Below, piece by piece: positions 38,895 through 48,729 of a DNA stretch of 64,000 nt (positions within the stretch are counted from its first letter, which is position 1; each line of letters starts with the position of its first letter). The notes beneath the pieces were generated by a model, which was given only the letters and a program-made list of their open reading frames with translations, was not told where the DNA came from and did no database searches. The stretch covers positions 62,001 to 126,000 of the forward strand of contig NZ_BMOT01000006.1 of the NCBI RefSeq assembly GCF_014647215.1, given 5' to 3'. Source of the stretch: Shewanella aestuarii. Lineage in GTDB: Bacteria > Pseudomonadota > Gammaproteobacteria > Enterobacterales > Shewanellaceae. The position numbers were made by a program, and so were the translations under genes.

Positions 38895-39338
38895 CTAGCA
38901 GGATTGCTTTGCTAGACGACACAAGGTTCGATACTGAGAGTCGTCTAGCATATCTGCCCATACACAACATATTTGTCGAGATTGGTCGTCAAACTCAAGG
39001 TATAACATGCAAAATAAAGGACAAATAAAAGCAGGTTTACCAAATCTAAACAACGCTTCTGTATCTAATCGACCGCCTGAAACACCATCTAACACAATCT
39101 GACAGTGCCAATTTTTTAGTCGGCGCAGTTGACCAATGAAGACCAGAACAACGCCCAAAATCAGCCCATAAAAACTCAACATCAACAATGTCGATTCAAG
39201 ACTTGGCCAGGCAATAAAGCTTGTCAAAACTACAAAAAATATCAACCAATAACATAAGTACTGATGAAACGATGCCCTCAGCACAAACAGACTTGCGTGA
39301 GGGATATTCGGTGTTTGCTTATGGTGCTGGGCGCCCAC
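38895..39338 (-). CDS. ygfX: YgfX/CptA-like inner membrane protein
   Basis: A 147-residue protein with two adjacent membrane helices (about 29-46 and 50-68) and the YgfX pattern RRLKNWHCQIVLDGVSGGRL. In E. coli YgfX is described as the membrane partner of YgfY/SdhE and has been called a toxin acting on the cell division cytoskeleton. Its start overlaps the sdhE coding region by 20 bases, so the two are cotranslated. Confidence 0.82.
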   Translation of the reverse strand: MGAQHHKQTPNIPHASLFVLRASFHQYLCYWLIFFVVLTSFIAWPSLESTLLMLSFYGLILGVVLVFIGQLRRLKNWHCQIVLDGVSGGRLDTEALFRFGKPAFICPLFCMLYLEFDDQSRQICCVWADMLDDSQYRTLCRLAKQSC

Positions 39339-39558
39339 GAACTTTTATCACCATTGCAGCTAATTCGGCATCTGGGCATTGCTCGTGCCCCATAAACCAA
39401 GCAAATAACTCAGGATCTTCACACTCTAATAAGCGAATAAATGTTTGCTTATCTTCATCAGGTAACTGCTGATAATGTGCCTCAACAAAGGGTTGAAACA
39501 ATACATCTAGTTCAAGCATTCCGCGACGACAAGCCCAACGAACTCTCGCTATATTCAT
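39319..39558 (-). CDS. sdhE: FAD assembly factor SdhE (YgfY)
   Basis: A 79-residue protein starting MNIARVRWACRRGMLELDVL with the invariant RGMLELD motif, then FAWFMGHEQCPDAELAAMV. It promotes covalent FAD attachment to succinate dehydrogenase and fumarate reductase. GGAA lies 4 bases before the ATG at 39558; an upstream in-frame start at 39582 would add eight residues. The adjacent flavoenzyme gene nadB is on the other strand. Confidence 0.93.
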   Translation of the reverse strand: MNIARVRWACRRGMLELDVLFQPFVEAHYQQLPDEDKQTFIRLLECEDPELFAWFMGHEQCPDAELAAMVIKVRGRPAP

Positions 39559-39604
39559 TAATTCCAACACGAACTCCTGCAAAAATGAGGATTAACCACC
39601 AAGG

Positions 39605-40537
39605 TTAATCTGCGCTTCCTAAACGATTATCAAAATCTTGTACTTGCTGATCTAATCCTAAAAATAAATCAGTAAAATCGGTTTCAAGTAAACTTTTTAC
39701 TGCCGGATGTTGAATCATACGCTCAGCAAACATGACATGATATTCTTCTTTAATATCGGAGGTTTCACCTAATAAAACCATACCTTGCGAAAGTATATCA
39801 TGACGATAAATAGACGGGGCAACAAAAATACCCCGTTTAAAATACCCGAAGGCTTTCATCATAGCAGCATCATCAAATTCACCTAAAACACTCACATTGA
39901 GGTTTTTTTCAGCGAACCAGCTATGCAGTTGTTGCCCAAGAGAAGTGCGGATCCCGGGGATCAATAATTTCTCTTGTTCCAAGCAAGCTGGAAATGGTGC
40001 ATCGATAGGGTGAGCACAAAAAAAACTGACGCCACACTCACCTAATTTTTTGGATAAAATATCGCTATATTTTAATGATTCACCGGCACAATCCGATAAA
40101 ATCATATCTAATTTATGTTCGCGTAAACGTGCTATTAAGCTTTCATGGGTTGATTCATAGCATGCTAAATGAATTGAGCCATCATGTGGAATAACAGTCA
40201 GCAATACCCGACTCGCAAGGGCCTTTGAGAGCGCATCAGCGATCCCAACCTCAAACAGAACCGAGGTGTCTTTTTGATAATTAAGCAAATCGAGCATTTC
40301 ATAACTTAAATTAAACATTTTATCGGCATAGCGAAAAACGACTTCACCTAACTCGGTCGCCTCTAAATTACGCCCTACCCGCTTAAATAATGACCCTTTT
40401 AAACGGTTTTCTAATAAGCGCATCTGTCCTGTAATTGTTTGTGGTGTTAAACATAAGGCTTCGGCGGCTTTGGCCACTGAACCTTTGCGTTTAACCATCC
40501 AAAAATAGTAAAGATGATTGTAATTAAGATGTTGCAT
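39605..40537 (-). CDS. nhaR: LysR-family activator NhaR
   Basis: A 310-residue regulator starting MQHLNYNHLYYFWMVKRKGS, as in E. coli NhaR, with the helix-turn-helix at about 18-37 (SVAKAAEALCLTPQTITGQM) and a LysR effector-binding domain. NhaR activates nhaA in response to sodium. AAGG lies 8 bases before the ATG at 40537. It is downstream of nhaA and the small exported protein, on the same strand. Confidence 0.93.
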   Translation of the reverse strand: MQHLNYNHLYYFWMVKRKGSVAKAAEALCLTPQTITGQMRLLENRLKGSLFKRVGRNLEATELGEVVFRYADKMFNLSYEMLDLLNYQKDTSVLFEVGIADALSKALASRVLLTVIPHDGSIHLACYESTHESLIARLREHKLDMILSDCAGESLKYSDILSKKLGECGVSFFCAHPIDAPFPACLEQEKLLIPGIRTSLGQQLHSWFAEKNLNVSVLGEFDDAAMMKAFGYFKRGIFVAPSIYRHDILSQGMVLLGETSDIKEEYHVMFAERMIQHPAVKSLLETDFTDLFLGLDQQVQDFDNRLGSAD

Positions 40538-40635
40538 AACATACGCCTTGTAAAGAATACGCTTTAGTAAAAGGGTCAACTACAATTAGGTGTCTTAGAG
40601 GAATATCAACAAAGAGATAAAATGCCCTGACCTAT

Positions 40636-40666
40636 AAAAAAATCGCCCACAAGCGTGAGCGATTTT
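40636..40666 (-). terminator. Terminator after the nhaA unit
   Basis: AAATCGC/GCGATTT arms, with an inner CAC/GTG helix across one mismatch, are preceded on the plus strand by A residues (T on the minus strand). It separates the nhaA pair from nhaR. Confidence 0.75.
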
Positions 40667-40684
40667 AGATAAGTAAATAATAGA

Positions 40685-41071
40685 CTACTGCTTACGACAA
40701 TCCATCAGCGAGTTAATAACCGACTCAAGTTCATCACTATTTGAAACGTTATCCATTGCTACCTGCTCAGATAACGCATCCACAATGTCACTTTTAACAG
40801 GTACTTGGCTTGCGCAATATTTGCTATTGGCTTTTTGATAGCGCTTTCCAGCACGATACTTTAATGCCCGAGATTCATAGCTATTAGCTTCGACTTTCTT
40901 GGCTGGTACATCTTTACGGTACATTAAAGCCCCATCTACAACCCCCTCAAGATAGCTTGTGCAACTTGGGCTAGCTGAATCTTTTAAACACACATCAAAT
41001 GCATTTGCAGAAACTGGGGAAGCAAATATCCCTAGGCTTGTTACTAAAACAACAACAGATAATGCTTTCAT
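40685..41071 (-). CDS. Small exported cysteine-containing protein, function unknown
   Basis: A 128-residue product with a signal peptide ending about VSANA-FDV (residue 24). The mature part has four cysteines (CLKD, SPSCTSYLEG, SKYCAS, LMDCRKQ) that could form two disulfides. The pattern CTSYLEGVVDGAL recalls the Rap1a/Tai-like fold, with low confidence. Its ATG overlaps the nhaA stop (TAATG), so it is translated with the antiporter and is probably induced by NhaR. A link to sodium or pH stress in the periplasm is inferred from position only. Confidence 0.75.
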   Translation of the reverse strand: MKALSVVVLVTSLGIFASPVSANAFDVCLKDSASPSCTSYLEGVVDGALMYRKDVPAKKVEANSYESRALKYRAGKRYQKANSKYCASQVPVKSDIVDALSEQVAMDNVSNSDELESVINSLMDCRKQ

Positions 41072-42243
41072 TATTTGGCTCCTTTTTTCGGTAACACTTT
41101 GTCTAACCAGAAGTACCCCAATAAAGCTGCAAGCAATGAACCAGTCAAAATGCCTAACCTTGCAAAATCACCAAACGCCGCTGGTGAGTTTTCAAATGCA
41201 AGTGAAGCAATGAAAACAGACATGGTAAAACCAACACCACACATAGCTGCCACCGGGGCAATATGTTTCCAACCAATACCCGGAGGTAATTCAGCCCATT
41301 TAAGTTTAACCGCAACAAAGCTAAATAGCAGAACACCAATAGGTTTACCTAACACTAAGCCTAAAATAATACCGATCGTAATAGGCTCTGCAAAAGAGGC
41401 GAAAGTCATATTAGTCAATGATAAACCTGCATTCGCAAATGCAAACACTGGCAAGATTAGGAACGTGCTCCAAGGATGTAAACTATGTTCTAGATGCTCA
41501 GACGGCGATGTGCCATCTTTAGCTCTTAGTGGGATACAGAATGCAATGATCACACCAGCCAATGTAGCATGTACACCCGACTTTAATACTGCAACCCAAA
41601 GCATAAATCCAAGAAGTCCGTATGGGGTTAATGACGTCACCCCTTTACGATTTAATACAACCATCAATGCTATTGCAATAGCAGCAACAATTAAACTCAA
41701 CATCGATAAATCAGTACTATAAAACAGTGCAATGATAACAATGACACCTAAGTCATCGATTATCGCCAGCGCTAATAAAAACACCTTCAAAGCTACAGGC
41801 ACTCGATTACCAAGCAACGCCATGATCCCGAGGGCAAATGCAATATCGGTTGCAGCAGGAATAGCCCAGCCCACTTGGGTAGCAGGATCTGAATAGTTAA
41901 ACATCAAATAAAATAGCGCAGGGAATAACATCCCACCAATGGCCCCAAAAGTGGGTAACGATGCTTTTGCAACGGTAGATAAGGCACCTTCAAGCAACTC
42001 ACGCTTAACTTCTAAGCCTATTAACAAGAAAAATAATGCCATTAAACCATCGTTAATCCATAACAATAGTGGCTTATCAATATCCAGTGCACCGACACGG
42101 ACTTGTACTTCTGTATTTAAAAAACCTTCGTATAAACCAGATAGTGGTGAATTTGCTAAAATCATGGCCAAGGCGACAGAGATCATTAAGATGATCCCGC
42201 CAGCAGACTCTTGGCTCAGAAAATTTCTCAGTGCTTTTTCCAT
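41071..42243 (-). CDS. nhaA: Na+/H+ antiporter NhaA
   Basis: A 390-residue, 12-helix inner membrane antiporter expelling sodium in exchange for protons. The ion-binding aspartates are visible in [12 protein letters not shown] and [15 protein letters not shown] (equivalents of E. coli Asp133, Asp163 and Asp164). The [21 protein letters not shown] segment is typical. Length matches E. coli (388). It heads nhaA-small protein, with nhaR beyond a terminator. Confidence 0.97.
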   Translation of the reverse strand: MEKALRNFLSQESAGGIILMISVALAMILANSPLSGLYEGFLNTEVQVRVGALDIDKPLLLWINDGLMALFFLLIGLEVKRELLEGALSTVAKASLPTFGAIGGMLFPALFYLMFNYSDPATQVGWAIPAATDIAFALGIMALLGNRVPVALKVFLLALAIIDDLGVIVIIALFYSTDLSMLSLIVAAIAIALMVVLNRKGVTSLTPYGLLGFMLWVAVLKSGVHATLAGVIIAFCIPLRAKDGTSPSEHLEHSLHPWSTFLILPVFAFANAGLSLTNMTFASFAEPITIGIILGLVLGKPIGVLLFSFVAVKLKWAELPPGIGWKHIAPVAAMCGVGFTMSVFIASLAFENSPAAFGDFARLGILTGSLLAALLGYFWLDKVLPKKGAK

Positions 42244-42588
42244 TTGTAACTCCTAAAAATCGATGCTTTGAGTCTATACCAGAACATTAAAACAAATATA
42301 ATCGAATGTTTCGAGCTAATACATCGAAAAAACCGAGTTGAGTTCTCATTTATTGGTTTTTACTGAGTAAATGCCCCTAAAAAGCGCTATAAAGCAATAA
42401 ATGTAATGTTTATATTCATTTCAAACACTTATCAGTTTGGTGATTAATACAACATAAATGTTAAAAAAATATTTTTCAATCAGTATTAAAATTAGCTTTG
42501 AAGTTCATTTTTACCCAAAGATTGGGTTTATGCCTTTACAACACAAAGGTATACTCACTCAATAACGTACAAAAAAATCAGGGACACC
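42244..42588. other. Divergent intergenic region between nhaA and thyA
   Basis: A 345-base AT-rich gap. CATTTATTG (42347-42355) and CAATAAATG (42395-42403) are perfect inverted arms 39 bases apart. No remnant of lgt or another gene is recognisable. Confidence 0.5.
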
Positions 42589-43440
42589 ATGAAACAGTAT
42601 TTGGACCTTTGCCAACGTATCGTCAATGAAGGCACTTGGATTAATAATGAACGGACCAATAAACGTTGTTTAACCGTCATTAATGCAGACCTGACGTATG
42701 ATGTTGCCAATAATCAATTTCCTTTAGTAACCACACGAAAAAGCTTTTGGAAATCAGCAATTGCTGAAATTATCGGCTATATGCGAGGTTATCAAAGTGC
42801 TGCACAGTTTCGTGCTCTTGGCACCAAAACCTGGGATGCTAACGCGAACTTAAATGAAGCATGGTTAAAAAACCCAAATCGCAAAGGCGAAGATGATTTA
42901 GGGTTAATATATGGGGCTTTAGGACGCGCTTTTCCTAAACCCAATGGTGGTCATGTTGATTTATTGCAAGGTATTGTTGATGACCTTTCTAAAGGCATTG
43001 ATAATCGTGGAGAAATTCTGACTTTTTTACACCCTGGCGCATTTGACTTAGGCTGCTTAAGACCGTGTATGTATGAACATCACTTTTCACTATTAGGTGA
43101 CACCTTGTATCTAAACAGCACTCAACGCAGCTGTGATGTTCCACTTGGGTTAAACTTTAATATGGTACAAGTTTACGTATTATTGGCATTGATGGCGCAA
43201 ATAACGGGTAAAAAGCCAGGCAAGGCCTATCACAAAATTGTTAACGCCCATATTTATGAAGATCAATTAGCGCCGATGCGTGATATACAACTCAAGCGTG
43301 AACCCTTTGCAGCCCCTCAGTTGATTATCAATCCAGATATTAAGAGCCTTAAAGATATTGAAACTTGGGTCACATTAGATGATTTTGAAGTGAAAGGTTA
43401 TCAACACCATGATGCGATTCAATATCCTTTTGCGGTTTAA
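42589..43440 (+). CDS. thyA: Thymidylate synthase (long, Vibrio-type)
   Basis: A 283-residue enzyme converting dUMP to dTMP with methylenetetrahydrofolate. The catalytic Cys lies in [27 protein letters not shown] and [14 protein letters not shown] are also conserved. It is about 19 residues longer than E. coli ThyA (264), with an insert around [20 protein letters not shown], and closely resembles the 283-residue Vibrio form. It points opposite to ptsP and the TSUP gene, whereas thyA normally follows lgt in the same direction. Acquisition or replacement at this locus is plausible. Confidence 0.95.
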   Translation: MKQYLDLCQRIVNEGTWINNERTNKRCLTVINADLTYDVANNQFPLVTTRKSFWKSAIAEIIGYMRGYQSAAQFRALGTKTWDANANLNEAWLKNPNRKGEDDLGLIYGALGRAFPKPNGGHVDLLQGIVDDLSKGIDNRGEILTFLHPGAFDLGCLRPCMYEHHFSLLGDTLYLNSTQRSCDVPLGLNFNMVQVYVLLALMAQITGKKPGKAYHKIVNAHIYEDQLAPMRDIQLKREPFAAPQLIINPDIKSLKDIETWVTLDDFEVKGYQHHDAIQYPFAV

Positions 43441-43473
43441 AATTTATGACTATTTAGTTAAATAAACTATTAC

Positions 43474-44274
43474 TTAACTGAATATCATTTTTAAACCTAC
43501 TATAAATAACAGGCCTGCAAAGGCCTTTTTTAGTTTTGAAGTAGGTAATGTGCTCGCCGCTTTAACACCAAGCGGCGCAAAGATCATTGAACTGATAATA
43601 ATGCCAAATAACGCAGGAAGATAAATATACCCTAAGGTACCAGAAGGTAAATCGGGCGCATCAAAGCCTGCTACCACATATCCTGTCGTGCCAGCTATCG
43701 CAATCAAAAAGCCCGTGGCTGACGAAAATCCCACAGCCTGTTTCATTTGTAAACCACAGAAACTCAAAAAAGGCACCAATAAAACGCCACCGCCAATCCC
43801 CATCATTCCAGCAATAAGTGCAATCATCACAGATACAATAAACAATACACCGTTAGCAGGAAGCTGGCCTTCGCCCTTAGACTTAAAAGGAAAAGCCATT
43901 TGAATCGCCATTAACACCACAAAAACTGCAAAAGCTTGCTGTAATTGATCTGATGGGATCAATTCAGAAACAAACCCAGCAGAAAGTGCCCCAATAATAA
44001 TGCCCGGCAAAATAGGTTTAAATAAAGCCCAGGGTATATTGCCGCGCTTATGGTGCGCAGTAACAGAAGATAAAGAGGTTAAAATGATCGTGCTAAGCGA
44101 AGTTGCGATTGCCACATGGGTTAATTGTGAAGAGGTAATTCCCACCCAAGGCAAAATATACAGTAAAGCTGGAACAATAATAAGACCACCGCCAATACCC
44201 AGTAATCCTGCTAAAAAACCGACTAAAGATCCTAATACTAAACAAATAGCAAAAATAAGTAGAAAATTGTCCAA
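43474..44274 (-). CDS. TSUP (TauE/SafE) family permease
   Basis: A 266-residue membrane protein with about eight helices and two copies of the family repeat: LVGFLAGLLGIGGGLIIVP near the N-terminus and IAGMMGIGGGVLLVPFLSF in the middle. The family moves sulfite, sulfonates or other small organic anions; the substrate here is unknown. It follows ptsP by 28 bases. E. coli has lgt at this place. Confidence 0.9.
   Translation of the reverse strand: MDNFLLIFAICLVLGSLVGFLAGLLGIGGGLIIVPALLYILPWVGITSSQLTHVAIATSLSTIILTSLSSVTAHHKRGNIPWALFKPILPGIIIGALSAGFVSELIPSDQLQQAFAVFVVLMAIQMAFPFKSKGEGQLPANGVLFIVSVMIALIAGMMGIGGGVLLVPFLSFCGLQMKQAVGFSSATGFLIAIAGTTGYVVAGFDAPDLPSGTLGYIYLPALFGIIISSMIFAPLGVKAASTLPTSKLKKAFAGLLFIVGLKMIFS
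43511..43531 (+). terminator. Terminator of thyA embedded in the convergent TSUP gene
   Basis: AGGCCT-GCAA-AGGCCT (43511-43526, GNRA-type loop) runs into six T residues on the plus strand. It lies within the last codons of the opposite gene. Confidence 0.7.
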
Positions 44275-44302
44275 GGAAGTCCCCTAAAATACGTACTTCA
44301 GT

Positions 44303-46537
44303 TTAATGCAATATATCTTCTAATTGATGCTGCGCAGTAAATGTTTGCAGCAGCTGCTTTACTTGCGTTGCATTTGAGACTGATAAACAACTCTCTAGCA
44401 ACACGTTTAACTGTTTGCATGATACACGCCGAAGCAAATAATTAATCCGTGCTAAGCTAGCTTGGTTCATACTAAGCTTGGTATATCCCATGGCAACCAA
44501 AAGTAAAGCACCATAAGGTTCACCGGCCAATTCCCCACAAACACTGACATCTAATTTGTATTGTTGGCACTCATCTAATGCGCGTTTTAATGCCCGTAGG
44601 ATACCTGGATGATAACTGTCAAATAAGGTGCTTACACTTGGGTTATTTCGATCGACGGCCAATAAATATTGAGTTAAATCGTTACTACCCACGGAAACAA
44701 AATCGACCCTTTTAGCCACGTCAGCTAATTGATAAAGCAGTGCTGGAACTTCTAACATAACACCAATTTTTGGACGTGTTAGCACATGATTAATATCAAC
44801 ATTAAGCTCTTCATACGCTTGGTCTAAATATTCTAAGGTTTGATCGATTTCATCTAGATTACTGACCATAGGCAACAGAATTTGTAATTGCTGACTAGAT
44901 CCTCCCGCTTGCAGCATTGCTCTTAATTGCACTAAAAAGAGTTCAGGATGATCCAACGATAAACGGATCCCACGCCACCCCAGAAAAGGATTGTCTTCTT
45001 TGATCGGGAAATAGGGTAATGGCTTATCCCCCCCAACATCAAGGGTACGCATAACAACGGGCCTTGTTCCTGCGGCGCTAAGTACCTGCTGGTAAACTTT
45101 AATTTGTTCTGCTTCACTCGGAAAGCGTTGATGCAACATAAACGGTATTTCAGTTCGGTATAAACCAATCCCATCTGCCCCGTCTGCAATATTAGATTCC
45201 ATACCACTTAATAAGCCAGCATTTAGATATAGATGAATACGTATACCATCTAATGTCTCTGCGGGCAGAGTTAACTCGGCAGAAAAACGCTTTTGCTTTT
45301 CAACATCAGCATTAATCAGCACCCGATACTCATCCACCACGGTAGGAGACGGTGAAACCAGCAGCTGGCCGCGCGTGGCATTTAGCACCAATAATTTATT
45401 ATCAAGATTGGTTTCTAAAGCTTGCTCAACACCAATCAGTGCAGGTACTCCCAGCGCACGAGCAAGAATAGCGGCATGAGCATTCACGCCACCTAATTTA
45501 GTGACAATACCGGCTAATTTGTGTCGAGGGAACTCTGCCAACATAGTGGCATCGACTTCTTTGGCAACTAATATGACTGGGGTATCGGGTTCAAGTTCTA
45601 ATCGATCTGGTTCAATAAGCTGACGTAATACTTTTTGGCCGAGTTCACGAATATCACTGGCACGTTCTTTTAAATAGGGATCGTCCATCGCCAAGAACTG
45701 TTCGATATAACGAATAGAAACACGGCTAACGGCTGATTCTGCTCGCCATCCGCCAGCCACTTCACGGATGTACTCTCCACCTAAGCTATTATCATCGAGT
45801 AATAACTTAAAGGCGGAGAAAATTGAAGCGACATCTTCTGCTTGATCATGCTCAAATCGTTGCGATATAGCATTTAACTTGTCTCTGCTACGATTAATCG
45901 CCAGCTTAGTCCGATGAATTTCATGTTCGATATCATCGCAGGCTAAATCAACCTGCTCCAAGGATATGGCACCACCGAGTACAAACCCTTTGGCAATAGC
46001 AATACCGCTTGAAGCCGTCGTGCCGCTAAATACTACTTTATCTTGTACATTAGTGATGGCCGCTCTATTTTTTAAACTGCGAATGACCACTGCTAACTGT
46101 GCCGCTAAGGTCATTAAAAACGCTTCTTCTCCCTCACTAAACTGCCTGGCATCGGGTTGTTGAACCACAATGACACCCACAACCATTTTTTGATAAATGA
46201 TCGGTACAGCAAGAAAAGCACGATATTCTTCTTCTGCGACTTCTGGGAATAGTTTAAAACGGGGGTGTACCCTAGCATCGGCTAGATTTACGGCTTCTTC
46301 ACGCTCAGCCGCTAAACCAACAAGGCCTTGAGACAGCGGCATTTTAACATTACCAATAGCGGAGCGCTGTAGCCCTTCTGTAGCCGAAAGTACAAGCTGC
46401 TGCTGTTCCAGAAGATAAATAGAACAACACTCAGTTGCCATAGCTTGCTTGGTTTGTACCACCAATAAATCAAGCGCTACGTCTAACGAGTTAGCCGCAG
46501 CGACAGCCTGTGTTATGTCCCTAAGTGTATTTAACAC
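44303..46537 (-). CDS. ptsP: Phosphoenolpyruvate-protein phosphotransferase PtsP (EI-Ntr)
   Basis: A 744-residue first enzyme of the nitrogen phosphotransferase system. It passes phosphate from PEP to NPr and then EIIA-Ntr, which regulates potassium and nitrogen physiology. The N-terminal GAF sensor (about 1-155) is followed by EI: the phosphohistidine in LGGVNAHAAILARALG (His354), then the PEP-binding barrel with VMRTLDVGGDKPLPYF, EVPALLYQL, SVGSNDLTQYLLAVDRNN and VCGELAGEP. It follows rppH by 27 bases, as in E. coli. Confidence 0.96.
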   Translation of the reverse strand: MLNTLRDITQAVAAANSLDVALDLLVVQTKQAMATECCSIYLLEQQQLVLSATEGLQRSAIGNVKMPLSQGLVGLAAEREEAVNLADARVHPRFKLFPEVAEEEYRAFLAVPIIYQKMVVGVIVVQQPDARQFSEGEEAFLMTLAAQLAVVIRSLKNRAAITNVQDKVVFSGTTASSGIAIAKGFVLGGAISLEQVDLACDDIEHEIHRTKLAINRSRDKLNAISQRFEHDQAEDVASIFSAFKLLLDDNSLGGEYIREVAGGWRAESAVSRVSIRYIEQFLAMDDPYLKERASDIRELGQKVLRQLIEPDRLELEPDTPVILVAKEVDATMLAEFPRHKLAGIVTKLGGVNAHAAILARALGVPALIGVEQALETNLDNKLLVLNATRGQLLVSPSPTVVDEYRVLINADVEKQKRFSAELTLPAETLDGIRIHLYLNAGLLSGMESNIADGADGIGLYRTEIPFMLHQRFPSEAEQIKVYQQVLSAAGTRPVVMRTLDVGGDKPLPYFPIKEDNPFLGWRGIRLSLDHPELFLVQLRAMLQAGGSSQQLQILLPMVSNLDEIDQTLEYLDQAYEELNVDINHVLTRPKIGVMLEVPALLYQLADVAKRVDFVSVGSNDLTQYLLAVDRNNPSVSTLFDSYHPGILRALKRALDECQQYKLDVSVCGELAGEPYGALLLVAMGYTKLSMNQASLARINYLLRRVSCKQLNVLLESCLSVSNATQVKQLLQTFTAQHQLEDILH

Positions 46538-46564
46538 TTTCTTCTAGTCCTTTAATAATGGCAG

Positions 46565-47089
46565 TTAATTTCTGTTGCGGCCTCTTCGTCTATTTTGATG
46601 AACCTCTCGAGCTTGCAACGCTAACGTTGTCACAGCAAACTCTTTCATCACTTTACGATAAACATCTCGTTTAAAAGACACCACTTGCCTGACAGGATAC
46701 CAATAGCTCACCCAGCGCCAATCATCAAATTCAGGATGACCAGATGAATTCAAATTAATGGTGTTGTCATGCCCTTTCAATTGTAGCAAAAACCATTTCT
46801 GTTTTTGTCCGATACACACGGGTTTACTGTCTTGTCGAATTAGCCGCTTGGGTAAGCGATAGCGTAACCAAGCACGAGAAGTTGTCAGAATTTGAACATG
46901 TTCAGGTAAAAGGCCAACCTCTTCATATAACTCGCGATACATAGCTTGTTCGGCGGTTTCGCCTTCATCAAGCCCACCCTGTGGGAATTGCCAAGAATGT
47001 TGACCAAAACGCCTTGCCCACATAACTTGACCGAACTGATTACAGATAATGATGCCCACATTTGCGCGAAAGCCGTCGCTATCAATCAC
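46565..47089 (-). CDS. rppH: RNA pyrophosphohydrolase
   Basis: A 174-residue Nudix hydrolase that removes pyrophosphate from 5' ends of mRNA and triggers RNase E decay. The Nudix box [20 protein letters not shown] (with VGL after it) is complete; [13 protein letters not shown] and [16 protein letters not shown] match E. coli. The start is GTG at 47089 (V-I-D-S-D-G-F), with GGAG 5 bases upstream. It begins rppH-ptsP-TSUP. Confidence 0.96.
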   Translation of the reverse strand: MIDSDGFRANVGIIICNQFGQVMWARRFGQHSWQFPQGGLDEGETAEQAMYRELYEEVGLLPEHVQILTTSRAWLRYRLPKRLIRQDSKPVCIGQKQKWFLLQLKGHDNTINLNSSGHPEFDDWRWVSYWYPVRQVVSFKRDVYRKVMKEFAVTTLALQAREVHQNRRRGRNRN

Positions 47090-47879
47090 ATGGACTCCAA
47101 TTTCACAAAAATTTCATTAATGTGATTGTTTCACAAAGCTTGGCTATCGGCAAACCCCTATTTACAACATAACTTGGGATAAAATAGAATTTTCTATCAT
47201 TTTATCAACAGCAAAATTTATAGGAATATGACTTTATCCACAAAATCTGTGGATATGTCTGTTTGAAACTTCCGTAAACTTGACTATTTGACTAAAAAAG
47301 CAGTCATACACAAGTCTACCGTCAAAAACAAACAACTCAACAAGCCATTGTTAAATATGCACATTTAAACAAATTACTGGTTCATAAAAAGTTAAAAACC
47401 ATCAAAGCTTAATTTTTAATCAACCACTAAGTTATTCACTACTCACTGCAATTCTGATAAAACTTATTCACAAATAACAACTGAAAATTTATAAAAAAAG
47501 CAATTTTTTCGATAAAAAAGTCATTGACGATAGCTTTTACATCAGTTAAGACAATAACTTTGATATGTTATTCAACAAAACTGTGGATAACTATGTGTGA
47601 AATACTAGGGATAAAAGCGTGTAACTTTTTTAAAATGCCTTTTGATAAAAAACAGAAAGCATTTAACTCCCTTATTTTCATAAACTTAAAAGATCACTGA
47701 CAGGCTGAATAACTTGAGCATATTACCGAGGTCACTTTTTAACCACACAGACTAAGTGCATCTTATCAAGTGATTTTATTACCAAATCATTATTTTTATA
47801 TCTATGCCGACAAACGGTTGCACTTGATGCTGATGTTGTTACCCTAATACCCTTATTTGTATTTTTTAACTCACTGAAA
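47090..47879. other. Long AT-rich divergent region between rppH and mutH with DnaA boxes
   Basis: A 790-base gap without a credible ORF. It contains perfect DnaA boxes at 47234-47242 (TTATCCACA) and, on the minus strand, 47582-47590, plus near-matches at 47248-47256 and 47464-47472. TGTGA-N5-TCACA at 47121-47135 resembles a CRP site with one base too few. There is only one GATC (47688 area), unlike a chromosomal origin. Confidence 0.6.
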
Positions 47880-48548
47880 ATGCCCAAGCCATCACCTAAA
47901 AATATCAATGAATTGATGCAGCGAGCCCACGCTATGGCGGGAGTGTCTTTAGCTGATATTGCCTTTGAACACCATATTCCTGTTCCAAAAGATCTTCGCA
48001 GAGATAAAGGTTGGGTCGGTCAACTCATCGAGCTAGAGCTAGGTGCATTAGCTGGCTCAAAACCTGAACCCGATTTCATTCATTTAGGTGTTGAATTAAA
48101 AACGATCCCCATAGATCAAATGGGAAAGCCACTAGAAACAACCTATGTTACGGTTGCACCATTAACAGATATTAGTGGACTAACATGGGAGCAAAGTGTT
48201 GTATTTCACAAGCTTCAATGTGTGCTGTGGGTGCCGATTGAAGGAGAACGTCACATTCCTGTGGGCGAAAGACGTATAGGCACACCTCTGCTTTGGTCGC
48301 CATCATTAAAAGAGATGGCTTTGCTTAAGCAAGATTGGGAAGAAATTATGGAAAAGATTGCTTTAGGTAAAGTCGATACAATAACCGCCCGTCACGGTGA
48401 AGTGTTGCAATTGCGTCCTAAAGCGGCAAATAGTCATACATTAACAGAAAGTATTGGGCCAAATGGTCACTTGCAATTATCTAATCCCCGCGGTTTTTAT
48501 TTAAAAATACCCTTTACCCAAAAAATTCTCCACGATGCTTTTTCATGA
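47880..48548 (+). CDS. mutH: DNA mismatch repair endonuclease MutH
   Basis: A 222-residue endonuclease that nicks the unmethylated strand at hemimethylated GATC when activated by MutL. The active site Asp65, Glu72 and Lys74 is seen in [14 protein letters not shown], the equivalents of E. coli Asp70, Glu77 and Lys79. Length matches the family. The ATG at 47880 lacks a good ribosome binding site. It is divergent from rppH across the DnaA-box region. Confidence 0.96.
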   Translation: MPKPSPKNINELMQRAHAMAGVSLADIAFEHHIPVPKDLRRDKGWVGQLIELELGALAGSKPEPDFIHLGVELKTIPIDQMGKPLETTYVTVAPLTDISGLTWEQSVVFHKLQCVLWVPIEGERHIPVGERRIGTPLLWSPSLKEMALLKQDWEEIMEKIALGKVDTITARHGEVLQLRPKAANSHTLTESIGPNGHLQLSNPRGFYLKIPFTQKILHDAFS

Positions 48549-48636
48549 CATCTTGATTCATCACATCGTTAAAGTGTGAATTTCATGGCTGTTAAGCTAT
48601 TAGCCTTGGTCAAAACTAACGTTTTCTAGGCTTCTA

Positions 48637-48652
48637 TTGATCTAAATCACAA
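48637..48652. promoter_or_regulatory. CRP/FNR-like site upstream of the cyclase gene
   Basis: TTGATCTAAATCACAA combines an FNR-type left half (TTGAT) with a CRP-type right half (ATCACA), 78 bases before the start codon. Confidence 0.4.
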
Positions 48653-48729
48653 TTACCACTAACACAAGTAGGGTTTTTTCGTTAAAATGCCGCCTCCTTT
48701 ACCGCCCAATCCGGATTAAAATTCTACTA

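Noticed and set aside
41075..41722. A 215-codon ORF antisense to nhaA
   Set aside because: It mirrors the nhaA frame, has no ribosome binding site and its translation resembles no family; nhaA is unambiguous.
47090..47879. The DnaA-box region as the chromosomal replication origin
   Set aside because: There is almost no GATC, no dnaA/dnaN or mnmG/mioC neighbour, and only four boxes.
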